Translations under genes and position numbers: made by a program
The notes under the pieces: generated by a model
Seen by the model: the letters and a program-made list of their open reading frames with translations, nothing else
The model's database searches: none
Told to the model about the DNA's origin: nothing
Shown here: piece after piece, positions 8,050-16,321 of the stretch
Numbering within the stretch: the stretch's first letter is position 1
How the letters are laid out: each line of letters opens with the position of its first letter
DNA from: Caballeronia udeis
GTDB lineage: Bacteria > Pseudomonadota > Gammaproteobacteria > Burkholderiales > Burkholderiaceae
Direction of reading: 5' to 3'
Assembly: GCF_001544555.2 (NCBI RefSeq)
Contig: NZ_FCOK02000026.1
Span: 46,849-110,848, forward strand
Length of the DNA: 64,000 nt

Positions 8050-8791
8050 AAACCCTGGCTGGAAAACTATCCACCGCAGCCTGTGGATAACCCGTCGAAT
8101 TTGGCGCGAATGACCTGTGTACTCGCTGTGGGCGTAAACGGGACAACTCGATTGCGCCGTGAATCCGGCCGAAGTTGTTCCGGGTTCACCCTCCGGCGCC
8201 CACACGTTCACTATCTGCTTATGCGTCCTTCAAGCTTCTGTAAACGTTGATGAAAACAGAGTTATCCACAGAAATCGTGCGGCCTTGTTAACTACTACTA
8301 CGTATATATAAACAAAACTTGTAAACCTTAAAACCGGCGTCATCGGCAGCGTTCAAAGTGAAAACCCGCGTTATTTCAGACAAAACGACGACGAGATGCA
8401 GTGCTCTAAAAGGTAGATTTTTCCGTACCCCAACTCGATGGAAGCCATTGTTACCGCTCGGTTTAAGCGGTCATGGGATTGAAGAAGGGTCGCCGGGAGC
8501 TATGGCACAATCGCCGTTCTTTCGTATAGCCGCTTTGCCGGCTTATCGCTTCAAACCGGGCTCCAAGCGAGCGCGTGAATTGAAAAAAACGCTGTATCCC
8601 TTGCCGTGACGGCAGCGGACCAACCGGCCAGGCAGCGAACGGCTGTCAATTGGCCAACCGGTCCCAACGGGGCTTGACGGAACCTGAACAATCATCAGGC
8701 AACGAACCTTTCCGGCAACCCGCACCGTTGCCGCGCACTACCTGCCTATTCACTGACTGTCCGCACTAGCTGCGAAGGAGAAGTCCTCACG
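8050..8791. other. Gene-free region containing origin-like module A
   Basis: About 740 bases with no credible gene. A perfect inverted-orientation DnaA box TGTGGATAA lies at 8082-8090, and a perfect forward box TTATCCACA at 8262-8270 begins the core described in the next entry. The right part (8400-8791) is ordinary upstream DNA leading to an AAGGAG ribosome binding site for the antiporter gene. Confidence 0.6.
8262..8332 (+). other. Candidate oriC unwinding module A (DnaA box, GC spacer, DnaA-trio, AT-rich)
   Basis: In order: DnaA box TTATCCACA (8262-8270), a GC-rich spacer (8275-8284), TTGTTAA, then CTACTACTAC (8292-8301), whose complement reads 3-GATGATGATG-5 as in DnaA-trio elements, then an AT-rich tract to about 8330. 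This is the arrangement of the basal unwinding system described for Bacillus subtilis oriC. A matching inverted copy lies at 11393-11458. Calling it oriC is inference. Confidence 0.65.
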
Positions 8792-9994
8792 ATGAAGTCG
8801 GCCTTTTCATTCTTACCGGTCTGGCCGCTCGTACCTGACGCCATTTTTTGGGCCGGCCTTGCGCTGGTCGCTGCGGGTCTCTGCGGTGAACTGCTCTGGC
8901 GTGCCTGGCGTCTGCCGCGTATCACCGGCTATGCCGTCATTGGCCTGATCGCGGGCAATGCGGGTTTTGGTGTTATCGATGTCAGTTCGGCGGGGATCTC
9001 GCGGCCCTTGCTCGACGTCGCGCTGGGCCTGCTCCTGTTCGAGCTCGGCAGCCGGCTCGACTTGCGCTGGATTCGCCGCAATCCTTATCTGATCTTGTCG
9101 AGCATTGCTGAAAGCACGCTTACGTTCGGCTTCGTGCTGATCGCGTTGACGCTGTGCAAAGTGCAGACCATGCCGTCGATCGTGATTGCCGCGATCGCGA
9201 TGGCAACGTCGCCGGCCATGGTCATTCAACTGCGTACCGAATTGCGTGCCGAAGGCCAGGTCACGCAGCGCCTGCTCACGCTGACCGCGCTCAACAGCAT
9301 GTACGCGGTGATCGTGGAAAAACTCGCGGCCGGCGTGCTGCATCAGGAGATCTACGGCAACACGCTCGCGACTATCGTTCAGCCGCTTTATCTGCTGCTC
9401 GGTTCGCTCGTCCTGGCGCTGGCCCTCGCGCTGGCCTGCAATCTGCTGTACCGGCGGCTGAATACCAACGACGAGCATTCGTTCGTCGCGTTGTTCGGGC
9501 TCGTGCTGCTCGCCATCGCAATTGCGCATGTGTTCAAGCTGTCGACCATTCTTGCCTTGCTGGCGGCCGGCATCATTGTGAAGAATTCGAACGAGCGGCC
9601 GCAGCTATGGCCAACGCATTTCGGCACGGCGGGCTGGTTGCTGACGGTGATTTTGTTCGCGCTGACATTGACGTCGTTCGAATGGCACGATATCGCGCTG
9701 GGCGGCGTGGCCGCGCTGGCGCTGATCGTGGCGCGTTTCGTCGGCAAACTGGCCGGCGTGATGATCTTCGCCAAACCGAGCGGCCTCAACTGGAAACAGG
9801 GTGCGGCTCTCGGGGTGGCGTTGACGCCAATGTCGGCGCTTGCCTACTTGCTCGTTGACGATATGTACGTGCTGTACCCCGATTACGACCCGACGCTGCG
9901 TGCAATCGTGATGTGCTCGATCGTCGTGCTGCAGATTGTCACGCCGTTCCTCGTGTATCGCAGTTTGTCGGCGATCGGTGAACGGCGCGAGTAG
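8792..9994 (+). CDS. Kef-type cation:proton antiporter (CPA2 family), membrane domain only
   Basis: A 400-residue integral membrane protein with about ten to twelve hydrophobic segments, matching the Na+/H+ exchanger domain of CPA2 transporters. Landmarks are the early LPRITGYAVIGLIAGN segment, LLDVALGLLLFELGSRLDLRW (the conserved F/L-x-x-G-L/S motif of this family) and the amphipathic segment ATSPAMVIQLRTELRAEGQVTQ. It lacks the C-terminal RCK/TrkA-N nucleotide-binding domain of KefB/KefC, so it is a membrane-only member and its ion and regulation cannot be told. AAGGAG lies about nine bases before the ATG. It is the first of two genes enclosed by the inverted origin-like modules and reads toward ybdK. 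Confidence 0.8.
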   Translation: MKSAFSFLPVWPLVPDAIFWAGLALVAAGLCGELLWRAWRLPRITGYAVIGLIAGNAGFGVIDVSSAGISRPLLDVALGLLLFELGSRLDLRWIRRNPYLILSSIAESTLTFGFVLIALTLCKVQTMPSIVIAAIAMATSPAMVIQLRTELRAEGQVTQRLLTLTALNSMYAVIVEKLAAGVLHQEIYGNTLATIVQPLYLLLGSLVLALALALACNLLYRRLNTNDEHSFVALFGLVLLAIAIAHVFKLSTILALLAAGIIVKNSNERPQLWPTHFGTAGWLLTVILFALTLTSFEWHDIALGGVAALALIVARFVGKLAGVMIFAKPSGLNWKQGAALGVALTPMSALAYLLVDDMYVLYPDYDPTLRAIVMCSIVVLQIVTPFLVYRSLSAIGERRE

Positions 9995-10160
9995 CGTCGC
10001 ATCCTGTTTTTTTTTATCGTTTTTAGCGGGTTGCCGGGCGTTTCATCGAACCTGTCACTGAGCGCTTGAGCGCACTACCCGGCGCGTCATATCTATAGGC
10101 GTCGTGCCGTGCCGGCAAGGTGCCGGCACGCGACCCAGGCTTTGTCAATCAAGAGGCACC

Positions 10161-11276
10161 ATGTCACTCGAACCTTTCATCAACTCGGAGCCGTTCACCT
10201 TCGGCGTCGAACTCGAGATCCAGGTCGTCAATACGCACGACTACGACCTGACCAAGGCCGCCTCCGATCTCATGCGGCTCGTCAAGGACGAAAAGATCCC
10301 TGGCAACATCACGCCGGAGATCACCGAAAGCATGATCGAGCTGTCCACCGGCATCTGTACGACGCACGAACAGGCCGTAACGGACCTCCGTGCCATCCGC
10401 GACACCCTGGTGTCAGCTGCTGACCACCTCAATGTCGGGCTGTGTGGCGGTGGCACGCACGCCTTCCAGCAGTGGAGCGACCGCCAGATCTTCGATACAC
10501 CGCGCTTTCAGTACCTTTCCGAACTCTACGGTTACCTTGCCAAGCAGTTCACGGTGTTCGGCCAGCACGTGCACATTGGCTGCCCGGACCCGGACAGCGC
10601 GTTGTTCCTGCTGCATTCCATGTCGCGTTTCATTCCGCACTTCATCGCGCTGTCGGCGTCGTCGCCGTACGTGCAGGGCGTGGACACCGGCTTTCATTCC
10701 GCCCGCCTCAATTCTGTCTTTGCATTTCCGCTGTCCGGCCGGGCGCCGTTCACCCTCACGTGGGACAGCTTCGAGGAATATTTCTCGAAGATGGTCAGCA
10801 CCGGCGTGGTGAACAGCATGAAAGACTTCTACTGGGACATCCGGCCGAAGCCGGGTTTCGGCACGATCGAAGTACGGGTGATGGACACGCCGCTGTCGGT
10901 CGATCGCGCAGCGGCCATTGCCTGCTACATCCAGACGCTTGCACGTTACCTGCTGCTCGACAAACCCCTGACGTTGAAAGAGGACGACTACCTCGTCTAT
11001 ACGTTCAACCGTTTCGAAGCTTGCCGCTTCGGCCTGGAAGGCAGTTGCATCGATCCTCAAACGGGTGAGCGCCGCACGATTGCAGAAGACATCCTGGCGA
11101 CGCTTGACGTGATCGCGCCTCATGCCGACGCGCTAGGGTCGAACGAAGCGCTGCGCCAGGTCGGCGATATCGCGCGCAGCAACATGAACGACGCGACCTG
11201 GCTACGAGGTGTTTTCGATCGCGAGCGTTCGCTGAATGAAGCCGTGCGCCAGCAGTGCCTGCAGTGGCGTGAGTGA
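10161..11276 (+). CDS. ybdK: YbdK-type carboxylate-amine ligase (glutamate-cysteine ligase GCS2 family)
   Basis: A 371-residue ATP-dependent carboxylate-amine ligase. In E. coli YbdK shows weak gamma-glutamylcysteine synthetase activity, but the real substrate is unknown. The GCS2 domain covers nearly the whole chain: FGVELEIQVV near the N-terminus, then ITPEITESMIELSTGIC, FGQHVHIGCPDPDSAL with its metal or ATP-binding histidines, and PKPGFGTIEVRVMD. The ATG at 10161 follows AAGAGGCACC; an upstream in-frame extension to 10104 is not supported. Typical length for the family. It follows the antiporter gene by about 165 bases and has its own strong terminator. Confidence 0.88.
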   Translation: MSLEPFINSEPFTFGVELEIQVVNTHDYDLTKAASDLMRLVKDEKIPGNITPEITESMIELSTGICTTHEQAVTDLRAIRDTLVSAADHLNVGLCGGGTHAFQQWSDRQIFDTPRFQYLSELYGYLAKQFTVFGQHVHIGCPDPDSALFLLHSMSRFIPHFIALSASSPYVQGVDTGFHSARLNSVFAFPLSGRAPFTLTWDSFEEYFSKMVSTGVVNSMKDFYWDIRPKPGFGTIEVRVMDTPLSVDRAAAIACYIQTLARYLLLDKPLTLKEDDYLVYTFNRFEACRFGLEGSCIDPQTGERRTIAEDILATLDVIAPHADALGSNEALRQVGDIARSNMNDATWLRGVFDRERSLNEAVRQQCLQWRE

Positions 11277-11323
11277 CGGATCTGCCTTGGCGCCAGCGGT
11301 TTGACCGCCTGCGGAAAAAAAAG

Positions 11324-11349
11324 AAACCCGCTTACCGGCGGGTTTTTTT
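11324..11349 (+). terminator. Terminator after ybdK
   Basis: Stem AAACCCGC/GCGGGTTT (11324-11331 with 11338-11345) followed by T7, about 50 bases past the stop codon. Confidence 0.88.
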
Positions 11350-11392
11350 GTCATTTTCTTTCAGGCTGTTGCCGATAACCCGCCTCCAAGGT

Positions 11393-11641
11393 TTACTGTC
11401 AAGAGTTCGTATACATACGTAATAGTAGTTAACAAGCATCGCGCAATTCTGTGGACAACCGATAAAATCTCCACAAACTCAACAGTTTGGAGTGCGCATA
11501 ACCCTGGGACGAAGCCTTGCATCGGGAGGGGCAACGTGGGATAAGAAGGTGGCGGTTTTGTACGCCCGGGGGTTATCAAGAATCGGCGCACAGCCAATAA
11601 TGTGGTTATCTACGGCCTTATCCACACTGTTTTGTGAATAA
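11393..11641 (-). other. Candidate oriC unwinding module B, inverted relative to module A
   Basis: Read on the minus strand: DnaA box TTGTCCACA (11458-11450, one mismatch), a ten-base spacer, then TTGTTAACTACTATTACG (DnaA-trio-like) and an AT-rich tract reaching about 11393, with GTAAACCTT shared with module A. Additional boxes are TTATCCACA at 11618-11626 (perfect) and TTATTCACA on the minus strand at 11633-11641. Box-to-trio spacing equals that of module A. The two modules point toward each other across 3.1 kb. Confidence 0.62.
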
Positions 11642-11968
11642 CTAAGGTGTACGTTTGGTTCCAGTCGCTTAGAATGTCGGTTTTGCCGGTAGGGAGATGC
11701 AAAGCCGGTGAAACAAATCAAGCGCTGGAAGGTCTAGAACAGGCGCCACGGAGAAACATAGAAGTCCTGATCCGGACGACGAACTAGCTGCATCGGTTTG
11801 ATCGCCCGAATTTTGAGACGGTAGTTGATACGAAAGGATTCGCCGGCCGGATACGTCGGTGATTAAGCCTGCAGCGGCTTGGGTAAAACGGGCGGGGTCT
11901 GACGTTTGCCGGTTTCAAGCCGTTGCCGAACCATCAGATAAGCATCAAGAAAGACGAAGCGAACGACT

Positions 11969-12613
11969 ATGAGCGAAGGCGTATACGGAGAGCAGGCCAC
12001 AGGGCGGGTGACCCACGGCTTGCTGCGGTTGAGCACGGCGATGCGTAGCCAGGCATGGGAATGGGCTGAGGGTGCGGGCTTGACGCCGACCCAGGGTGAA
12101 ATTCTCGTGTTGCTGATGCAGCGGCGCGGTCCAATGCGGCTTGGCGAGATCGCACGGGAAACGGCGTTGACTGCCGCTACCACCAGCGATGCCGTCAGCA
12201 CGCTGGAAGGCAAGGGTCTGGTCGAAAAGCGCCGCGCGCTGGACGACGGGCGCGCGCTGGCCGTGCGTCTGACGGCACGCGGAAAAACGGCGGCCAAGAA
12301 GGCGCTGGTATGGCCGGAGTTCTTGTCGAAGGCAGTCGGCACGTTGAAAGCCGATGAGCAGTCGCAGTTGTACCGCAGCCTGCTGAAGACCATTCGACAG
12401 CTCGAAGCGGTGCAGCAGATTCCGCCGCATCGCATGTGCCTGAGCTGCGCGCACCTGGAAGCGAGCAAGAACCCGAAGAAGACGCCGCATCACTGCACGT
12501 TGCTGAACATGGACATGGCCGATACCGACCTGCGTCTCGATTGTTCGGTATACGAAGAAGGCGATCTTTCCAAGCAGAAGAAGAACTGGAAGATTTTCGC
12601 GCAGGTCGCGTAA
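11969..12613 (+). CDS. MarR-like winged-helix regulator with a C-terminal four-cysteine motif
   Basis: A 214-residue protein. Residues about 15-150 form a MarR-type winged helix: LTPTQGEILVLLMQRRGPMR, then the recognition-helix segment TAATTSDAVSTLEGKGLVEK and the wing RRALDDGRALAVRLTARG. Unlike classic MarR proteins (about 140-150 residues) it continues for 60 residues with cysteines C157, C160, C176 and C192, a C-x2-C-x15-C-x15-C pattern that also holds two adjacent histidines (HHC). This could bind a metal or an iron-sulfur cluster and make the factor a redox or metal sensor, but that is inference. It lies alone downstream of the origin-like region, and its targets are unknown. Confidence 0.82.
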   Translation: MSEGVYGEQATGRVTHGLLRLSTAMRSQAWEWAEGAGLTPTQGEILVLLMQRRGPMRLGEIARETALTAATTSDAVSTLEGKGLVEKRRALDDGRALAVRLTARGKTAAKKALVWPEFLSKAVGTLKADEQSQLYRSLLKTIRQLEAVQQIPPHRMCLSCAHLEASKNPKKTPHHCTLLNMDMADTDLRLDCSVYEEGDLSKQKKNWKIFAQVA

Positions 12614-12807
12614 GCGTCACTGTGTGAATCGCCGCTTTCGCCGTCCGTGCTTCGCGCGTTGAGCGCGAAGCACGCGGTGTCGGTTAGACTATTCGAGCCG
12701 CGCGCCCGTTGGCGGCGCGCTGGCTGCTCGACCGTGCCTTTCCTTTGTGTGCGCCGCCTGATGCCGCGCGCTGATCTCAGCTTGCCGGCTCTTCTGGATA
12801 ACCGCCG

Positions 12808-13527
12808 ATGAAACGTGAAGTCCTGGCGATACGCCACGTCTATTTCGAAGATCTCGGCAGCCTGGAACGGGTGCTGGGCGATCGTGGCCAGCTGGTGCGT
12901 TATCTCGACGTGGGCCGCGCCCGCATCGACGCTCCCAATCCGCTCGATATTTCATTGATGGTCGTGCTCGGCGGCCCGATCGGCGCTTATGACGACCCGC
13001 TGTTTCCCCACCTGAACCCGTTGCTCGCCATGCTTGAAAAGCGCATTGCGGCGGGCTTGCCAACTATCGGGATTTGCCTGGGCGCGCAGTTGATTGCCCG
13101 CGCGCTGGGTGCGAGGGTGTATCCCGCGGCACAGAAGGAACTCGGCTGGAAAGCGCTGACGCTGACCGAAGCGGGCAAGGCCTCCGCCTTGCGGCATTTC
13201 GAAGCGGATGGCGAGCCGACACCGGTGCTCCATTGGCATGGCGATACCTTCGATCTTCCCGATGGCGCCACGCGGCTGGCATCCACGGACCTGTGTGAAA
13301 ATCAGGCTTTCAGCTGGGGCGATCACGTCCTGGGCCTGCAATGCCATCCTGAAGTCCTGGTCGACCGGTTTGAAAGCTGGCTGGTGGCGTATCCGGGCGA
13401 AGTCGCGGAAAGCGGGACGACCGTGCCGGCCTTACGGGCTGACACCGCCAAATATGGCCCCGCGCTCGAACACGCTGCGGGCAAGATGTTTGGCGAATGG
13501 CTGGACCGGTTCGAGCCTGTCAAATAG
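12808..13527 (+). CDS. Class I glutamine amidotransferase domain protein (GuaA-type)
   Basis: A 239-residue free-standing glutamine amidotransferase. The nucleophile elbow GICLGAQLIA carries C90, and the catalytic histidine lies in GLQCHPEV with its partner glutamate two residues later. The oxyanion region GGPIGAYDD is in the expected place. Such proteins are usually annotated as GMP synthase-like glutamine amidotransferases; there is no synthetase domain here, so the amination partner and true substrate (possibly a gamma-glutamyl compound to be hydrolysed) are unknown. The gene is 32 bases upstream of the MOSC gene in the same direction, so the two are probably cotranscribed. Confidence 0.85.
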   Translation: MKREVLAIRHVYFEDLGSLERVLGDRGQLVRYLDVGRARIDAPNPLDISLMVVLGGPIGAYDDPLFPHLNPLLAMLEKRIAAGLPTIGICLGAQLIARALGARVYPAAQKELGWKALTLTEAGKASALRHFEADGEPTPVLHWHGDTFDLPDGATRLASTDLCENQAFSWGDHVLGLQCHPEVLVDRFESWLVAYPGEVAESGTTVPALRADTAKYGPALEHAAGKMFGEWLDRFEPVK

Positions 13528-13559
13528 AGTTCTGCAGAACGTACTGAAGGTAACGCGCC

Positions 13560-14270
13560 ATGAATCCTGTGATTGACGCCGTGCTTACCGGAGAAGTCGC
13601 ACCGCTCGGCACCCACGGCAAATACAGCGCGATTCACAAAGTGCCGGTGCCGGCCCGCGTTCGCGTAGGTGAAACCGGGCTGGAGGGCGACCACCAGTTC
13701 GAGCGCAAGCATCATGGCGGCCCTGAGAAAGCGCTGCATCACTACAGCCGCGACCACTACGCCACCTGGCAAGGTGAATGGCCGGTATCGTCTGCTGGTT
13801 TGAGTCGCTTCGATACCCCCGGCGCATTCGGTGAAAACATTTCGACGCACGGTTTGAATGAAGCGGATGTATGCGTGGGCGATGTGTTTCGCCTTGGCAC
13901 CGTGATCGTGCAGGTATCGCAACCGCGCCAACCGTGCTGGAAACTCAACCTCCATTTTTCCCGCGATGACATGTCGCGACGCGTGCAGGACACGCGTCGT
14001 ACGGGCTGGTACTACCGCGTGCTGGAACCCGGTGAAACAGGGGCGGGCGACGTCATTGAACGGCTCGCGCGGCCGCATCCCGAATGGAGTATCGAACGCT
14101 TGCTGAGAGTGTTTTACGTTGATCGCGATGACCAGGCAGCGCTTGAACAAATGGCCGGGCTCGCGGCGCTGACGCCATCGTGGCGAAGCACGGCGGCAAA
14201 GCGGCTCGATACCGGCAAGGTCGAGTCCTGGGCCATGAGATTGAATACGCCTGGGGACGAGGCGAAGTAG
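13560..14270 (+). CDS. MOSC domain protein, YiiM-like
   Basis: A 236-residue MOSC-domain protein. The family binds molybdenum cofactor through a conserved cysteine, here in SQPRQPCWKLN. In E. coli YiiM reduces N-hydroxylated base analogues such as 6-hydroxylaminopurine. Supporting motifs are GLEGDHQFERKHHGGPEKA near the N-terminus and GAFGENISTHG. The C-terminal 3-alpha extension (MRVFYVDRDD-like, here LLRVFYVDRDDQAALEQM) is also present, which fits the YiiM subgroup rather than short MOSC proteins. Probably in an operon with the upstream amidotransferase gene. Confidence 0.86.
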   Translation: MNPVIDAVLTGEVAPLGTHGKYSAIHKVPVPARVRVGETGLEGDHQFERKHHGGPEKALHHYSRDHYATWQGEWPVSSAGLSRFDTPGAFGENISTHGLNEADVCVGDVFRLGTVIVQVSQPRQPCWKLNLHFSRDDMSRRVQDTRRTGWYYRVLEPGETGAGDVIERLARPHPEWSIERLLRVFYVDRDDQAALEQMAGLAALTPSWRSTAAKRLDTGKVESWAMRLNTPGDEAK

Positions 14271-14380
14271 ACGGCGAGGGCGGCAGCGTGACGGGTCAAG
14301 GGGCCCGGTCCGCGCTCAGCAGGGAAAAAACCGAAGTGCTATTCTGAAACGCCTTTTTTCCTTCCTCCGGAAACTCCCCC

Positions 14381-15493
14381 ATGAGCGCTCTGTTTTCGCC
14401 CTTCACGCTGCGAGGCGTGACGCTTCCGAACCGCATCGTGGTGTCTCCGATGTGTCAGTACTCAGCCGAACGTGGCGAGGCCACTGCATGGCACATGATC
14501 CACCTCGGAAACCTCGCGCTCTCGGGTGCCGGCATGCTCTGCCTCGAAGCAACCTCGGTCGAGCCCGATGGCCGCATCACGCCCGGCGACCTCGGCCTCT
14601 GGGACGACGTGACCGAAGCCGCGCTCAAACCGGTCATCGCGGCAATTCGAAAGCATTCGCACATCGCCATTACGATGCAGATCAGCCACGCGGGGCGTAA
14701 AGCGTCGAGCGCGGTGCCTTGGGAAGGCGGTCAGTTGATCCCCGTGTCGGAAGGCGGCTGGATGCCTTCCGCGCCATCGGCGATTGCGCATAAAGAAGGT
14801 GAAACACCGCCGCTCGCACTCGATGCAGCCGGTCTGATCCGCATACGCGAAGCCTTCGTGGCGACGGCGAAACGCGCGGCGCGCCTGGGGCTGGATGCGC
14901 TTGAAGTGCACGCAGCCCACGGTTATCTGCTGCATCAGTTTCTCTCACCGCTTGCCAACCAGCGCACCGATGAATACGGCGGTTTGCTCGAAAACCGCAT
15001 GCGTTTTCCGCTCGAAGTCTTCGACGCCGTGCGCGCCGCTTTTCCCGCCGACAAACCTGTTGGCCTGCGCGTGTCGGCATCGGACTGGGTGGAGGGCGGC
15101 TGGGATCTCGAGCAGACCATCGTGTTCGTGAAGGAGCTGCAAAAACACAAGGTGGACTGGATCGATGTGTCGTCGGGTGGCGTATCGCCGTTGCAGAAAA
15201 TTCCGCTGTCGCCGGGTTATCAACTGCCGTTCGCAAAAGCCATCAAGGAAGCAACGGGCGTGAACACCATGGGCGTGGGCCTGATCACCGACCCGCAGCA
15301 TGCCGAAGAGATCATTGAGTCGGGCGAGGCGGATCTGGTCGCGCTGGCACGCGCGCTGCTCTACAATCCGCGCTGGCCGTGGCACGCGGCCGCCCAACTG
15401 GGTGCGACCGTGGAGGCGCCGCCGCAATACTGGCGCTCGCAGCCGCGCGACCAAAAAGCGTTGTTCGGCGATATCTCGTTCGGCCAACGCTGA
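14381..15493 (+). CDS. Old yellow enzyme, class III (YqjM/XenA-like NADPH:flavin oxidoreductase)
   Basis: A 370-residue FMN-dependent ene-reductase with a TIM-barrel fold. It reduces activated C=C bonds (enals, enones, maleimides) or nitro groups using NAD(P)H. The class III signature is the FMN-tuning cysteine C25 in VSPMCQYS. The substrate-anchoring pair lies in EVHAAHGYLLHQFLSP, which also carries the FMN and phosphate-side residues, and QISHAGRKAS is the usual glycine/arginine segment. Length is typical for YqjM. Upstream there is about 110 bases after the MOSC gene and no obvious operator, so the regulation is unknown. Confidence 0.9.
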   Translation: MSALFSPFTLRGVTLPNRIVVSPMCQYSAERGEATAWHMIHLGNLALSGAGMLCLEATSVEPDGRITPGDLGLWDDVTEAALKPVIAAIRKHSHIAITMQISHAGRKASSAVPWEGGQLIPVSEGGWMPSAPSAIAHKEGETPPLALDAAGLIRIREAFVATAKRAARLGLDALEVHAAHGYLLHQFLSPLANQRTDEYGGLLENRMRFPLEVFDAVRAAFPADKPVGLRVSASDWVEGGWDLEQTIVFVKELQKHKVDWIDVSSGGVSPLQKIPLSPGYQLPFAKAIKEATGVNTMGVGLITDPQHAEEIIESGEADLVALARALLYNPRWPWHAAAQLGATVEAPPQYWRSQPRDQKALFGDISFGQR

Positions 15494-15664
15494 AACAGGC
15501 GGTATGAATTTATGGAGCGGTTGAACTCGTGCGCGCCTAACGTGTACGATGCCGTTGTTCGCCTGTGTGGTCTCACCGTAGTCTCGGTTCCGCATGGGCA
15601 TCGAATGACAGTAAATTGCAGTACATGAAGCAGATGATGCACACCATGCGATGAGAAAGACAGC

Positions 15665-15704
15665 AACGCGGCGGCGCCTCGCATTCAGGCCGCCGCGTTT
15701 TTTT
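15665..15704 (+). terminator. Strong terminator 170 bases after the old yellow enzyme gene
   Basis: An eleven-base stem AACGCGGCGGC (15665-15675) pairs with GCCGCCGCGTT (15689-15699) and is followed by T7. The 310-base gap 15494-15803 has no gene; this hairpin either ends a long 3' leader of the upstream gene or a small RNA of its own. Confidence 0.85.
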
Positions 15705-15803
15705 AATGCACGTTTCGGTTTGTCACCGTTCGCGTGAAACCGGGATGGGGCGAAGTTGAAGCGTCTGCCAAGCCAAACCGATTCGTTTTAAAGGATTCAT
15801 TCG

Positions 15804-16259
15804 ATGAGTTCACGGAGGGTCGCTGTCCGCCGTTCGGGCATACACGGCAAGGGCGTGTTCGCCGCGATGCCGCTCGCCAAGGGCGAACGGATTATCGAGT
15901 ACAAGGGCGAACGCATTTCGTGGAAAGAGGCGTTGCGCCGTCATCCGCACAACCCGGACGAGCCGAACCATACGTTCTATTTCGCGCTCGAAAATGGCAA
16001 AGTGATCGACGGCAAGGTCGACGGCAACAGCGCACGCTACATCAACCATTCGTGCGCGCCGAATTGCGAAGCGGAAGAGAAGGAAGGGCGCGTGTTCATC
16101 CACGCGCTGCGCGCGATCAAGGAAGATGAAGAGCTGTACTACGACTACGGTCTCGTCATCGACGGTCGCGTCACGAAGAAGCTGAAGAAGGAATACGAAT
16201 GCCGCTGCGGCGCCAAAAAGTGCCGCGGCACCATGCTGGCGTTGAAGAAGAAAAAGTAG
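15804..16259 (+). CDS. SET domain protein lysine methyltransferase
   Basis: A 151-residue, almost pure SET domain. Such enzymes transfer methyl from SAM to lysine side chains; they are classic in eukaryotic chromatin and scattered in bacteria. N-terminal RRSGIHGKGVFA (SET-I start), the SAM-binding RYINHSCAPNC and the catalytic tyrosine segment ELYYDYG are all in place. The C-terminal CRCGAKKCRG is a post-SET zinc motif (C-x-C-x4-C plus the SET cysteine). The tail ends in four lysines. It stands alone between two terminators, so its target (ribosomal protein, HU, a secreted effector) cannot be inferred from context. Confidence 0.88.
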   Translation: MSSRRVAVRRSGIHGKGVFAAMPLAKGERIIEYKGERISWKEALRRHPHNPDEPNHTFYFALENGKVIDGKVDGNSARYINHSCAPNCEAEEKEGRVFIHALRAIKEDEELYYDYGLVIDGRVTKKLKKEYECRCGAKKCRGTMLALKKKK

Positions 16260-16275
16260 GGCTTTCGTACCGGGT

Positions 16276-16316
16276 AAAAAAAACGCCACGGCAGGTTTCC
16301 TCCGTGGCGTTTTTCT
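16276..16316. terminator. Bidirectional terminator between the SET gene and the sensor kinase gene
   Basis: Stem AACGCCACGG/CCGTGGCGTT flanked by A7 on the left and T5 on the right, so it can end transcription from both convergent genes. Confidence 0.88.
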
Positions 16317-16321
16317 ATTTT

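Larger units (their letters stand above)
11277..11968. other. Gene-free region containing the ybdK terminator and origin-like module B
   Basis: About 690 bases without a credible gene. The ybdK terminator is at the left, module B in the middle and three further DnaA-type boxes on its right. From 11650 to 11968 I see nothing beyond the upstream region of the MarR-like gene. Confidence 0.6.

Noticed and set aside
8358..8609. Open frame of 83 codons within the module A region
   Set aside because: No RBS or homology; composition does not differ from random frames in this stretch.
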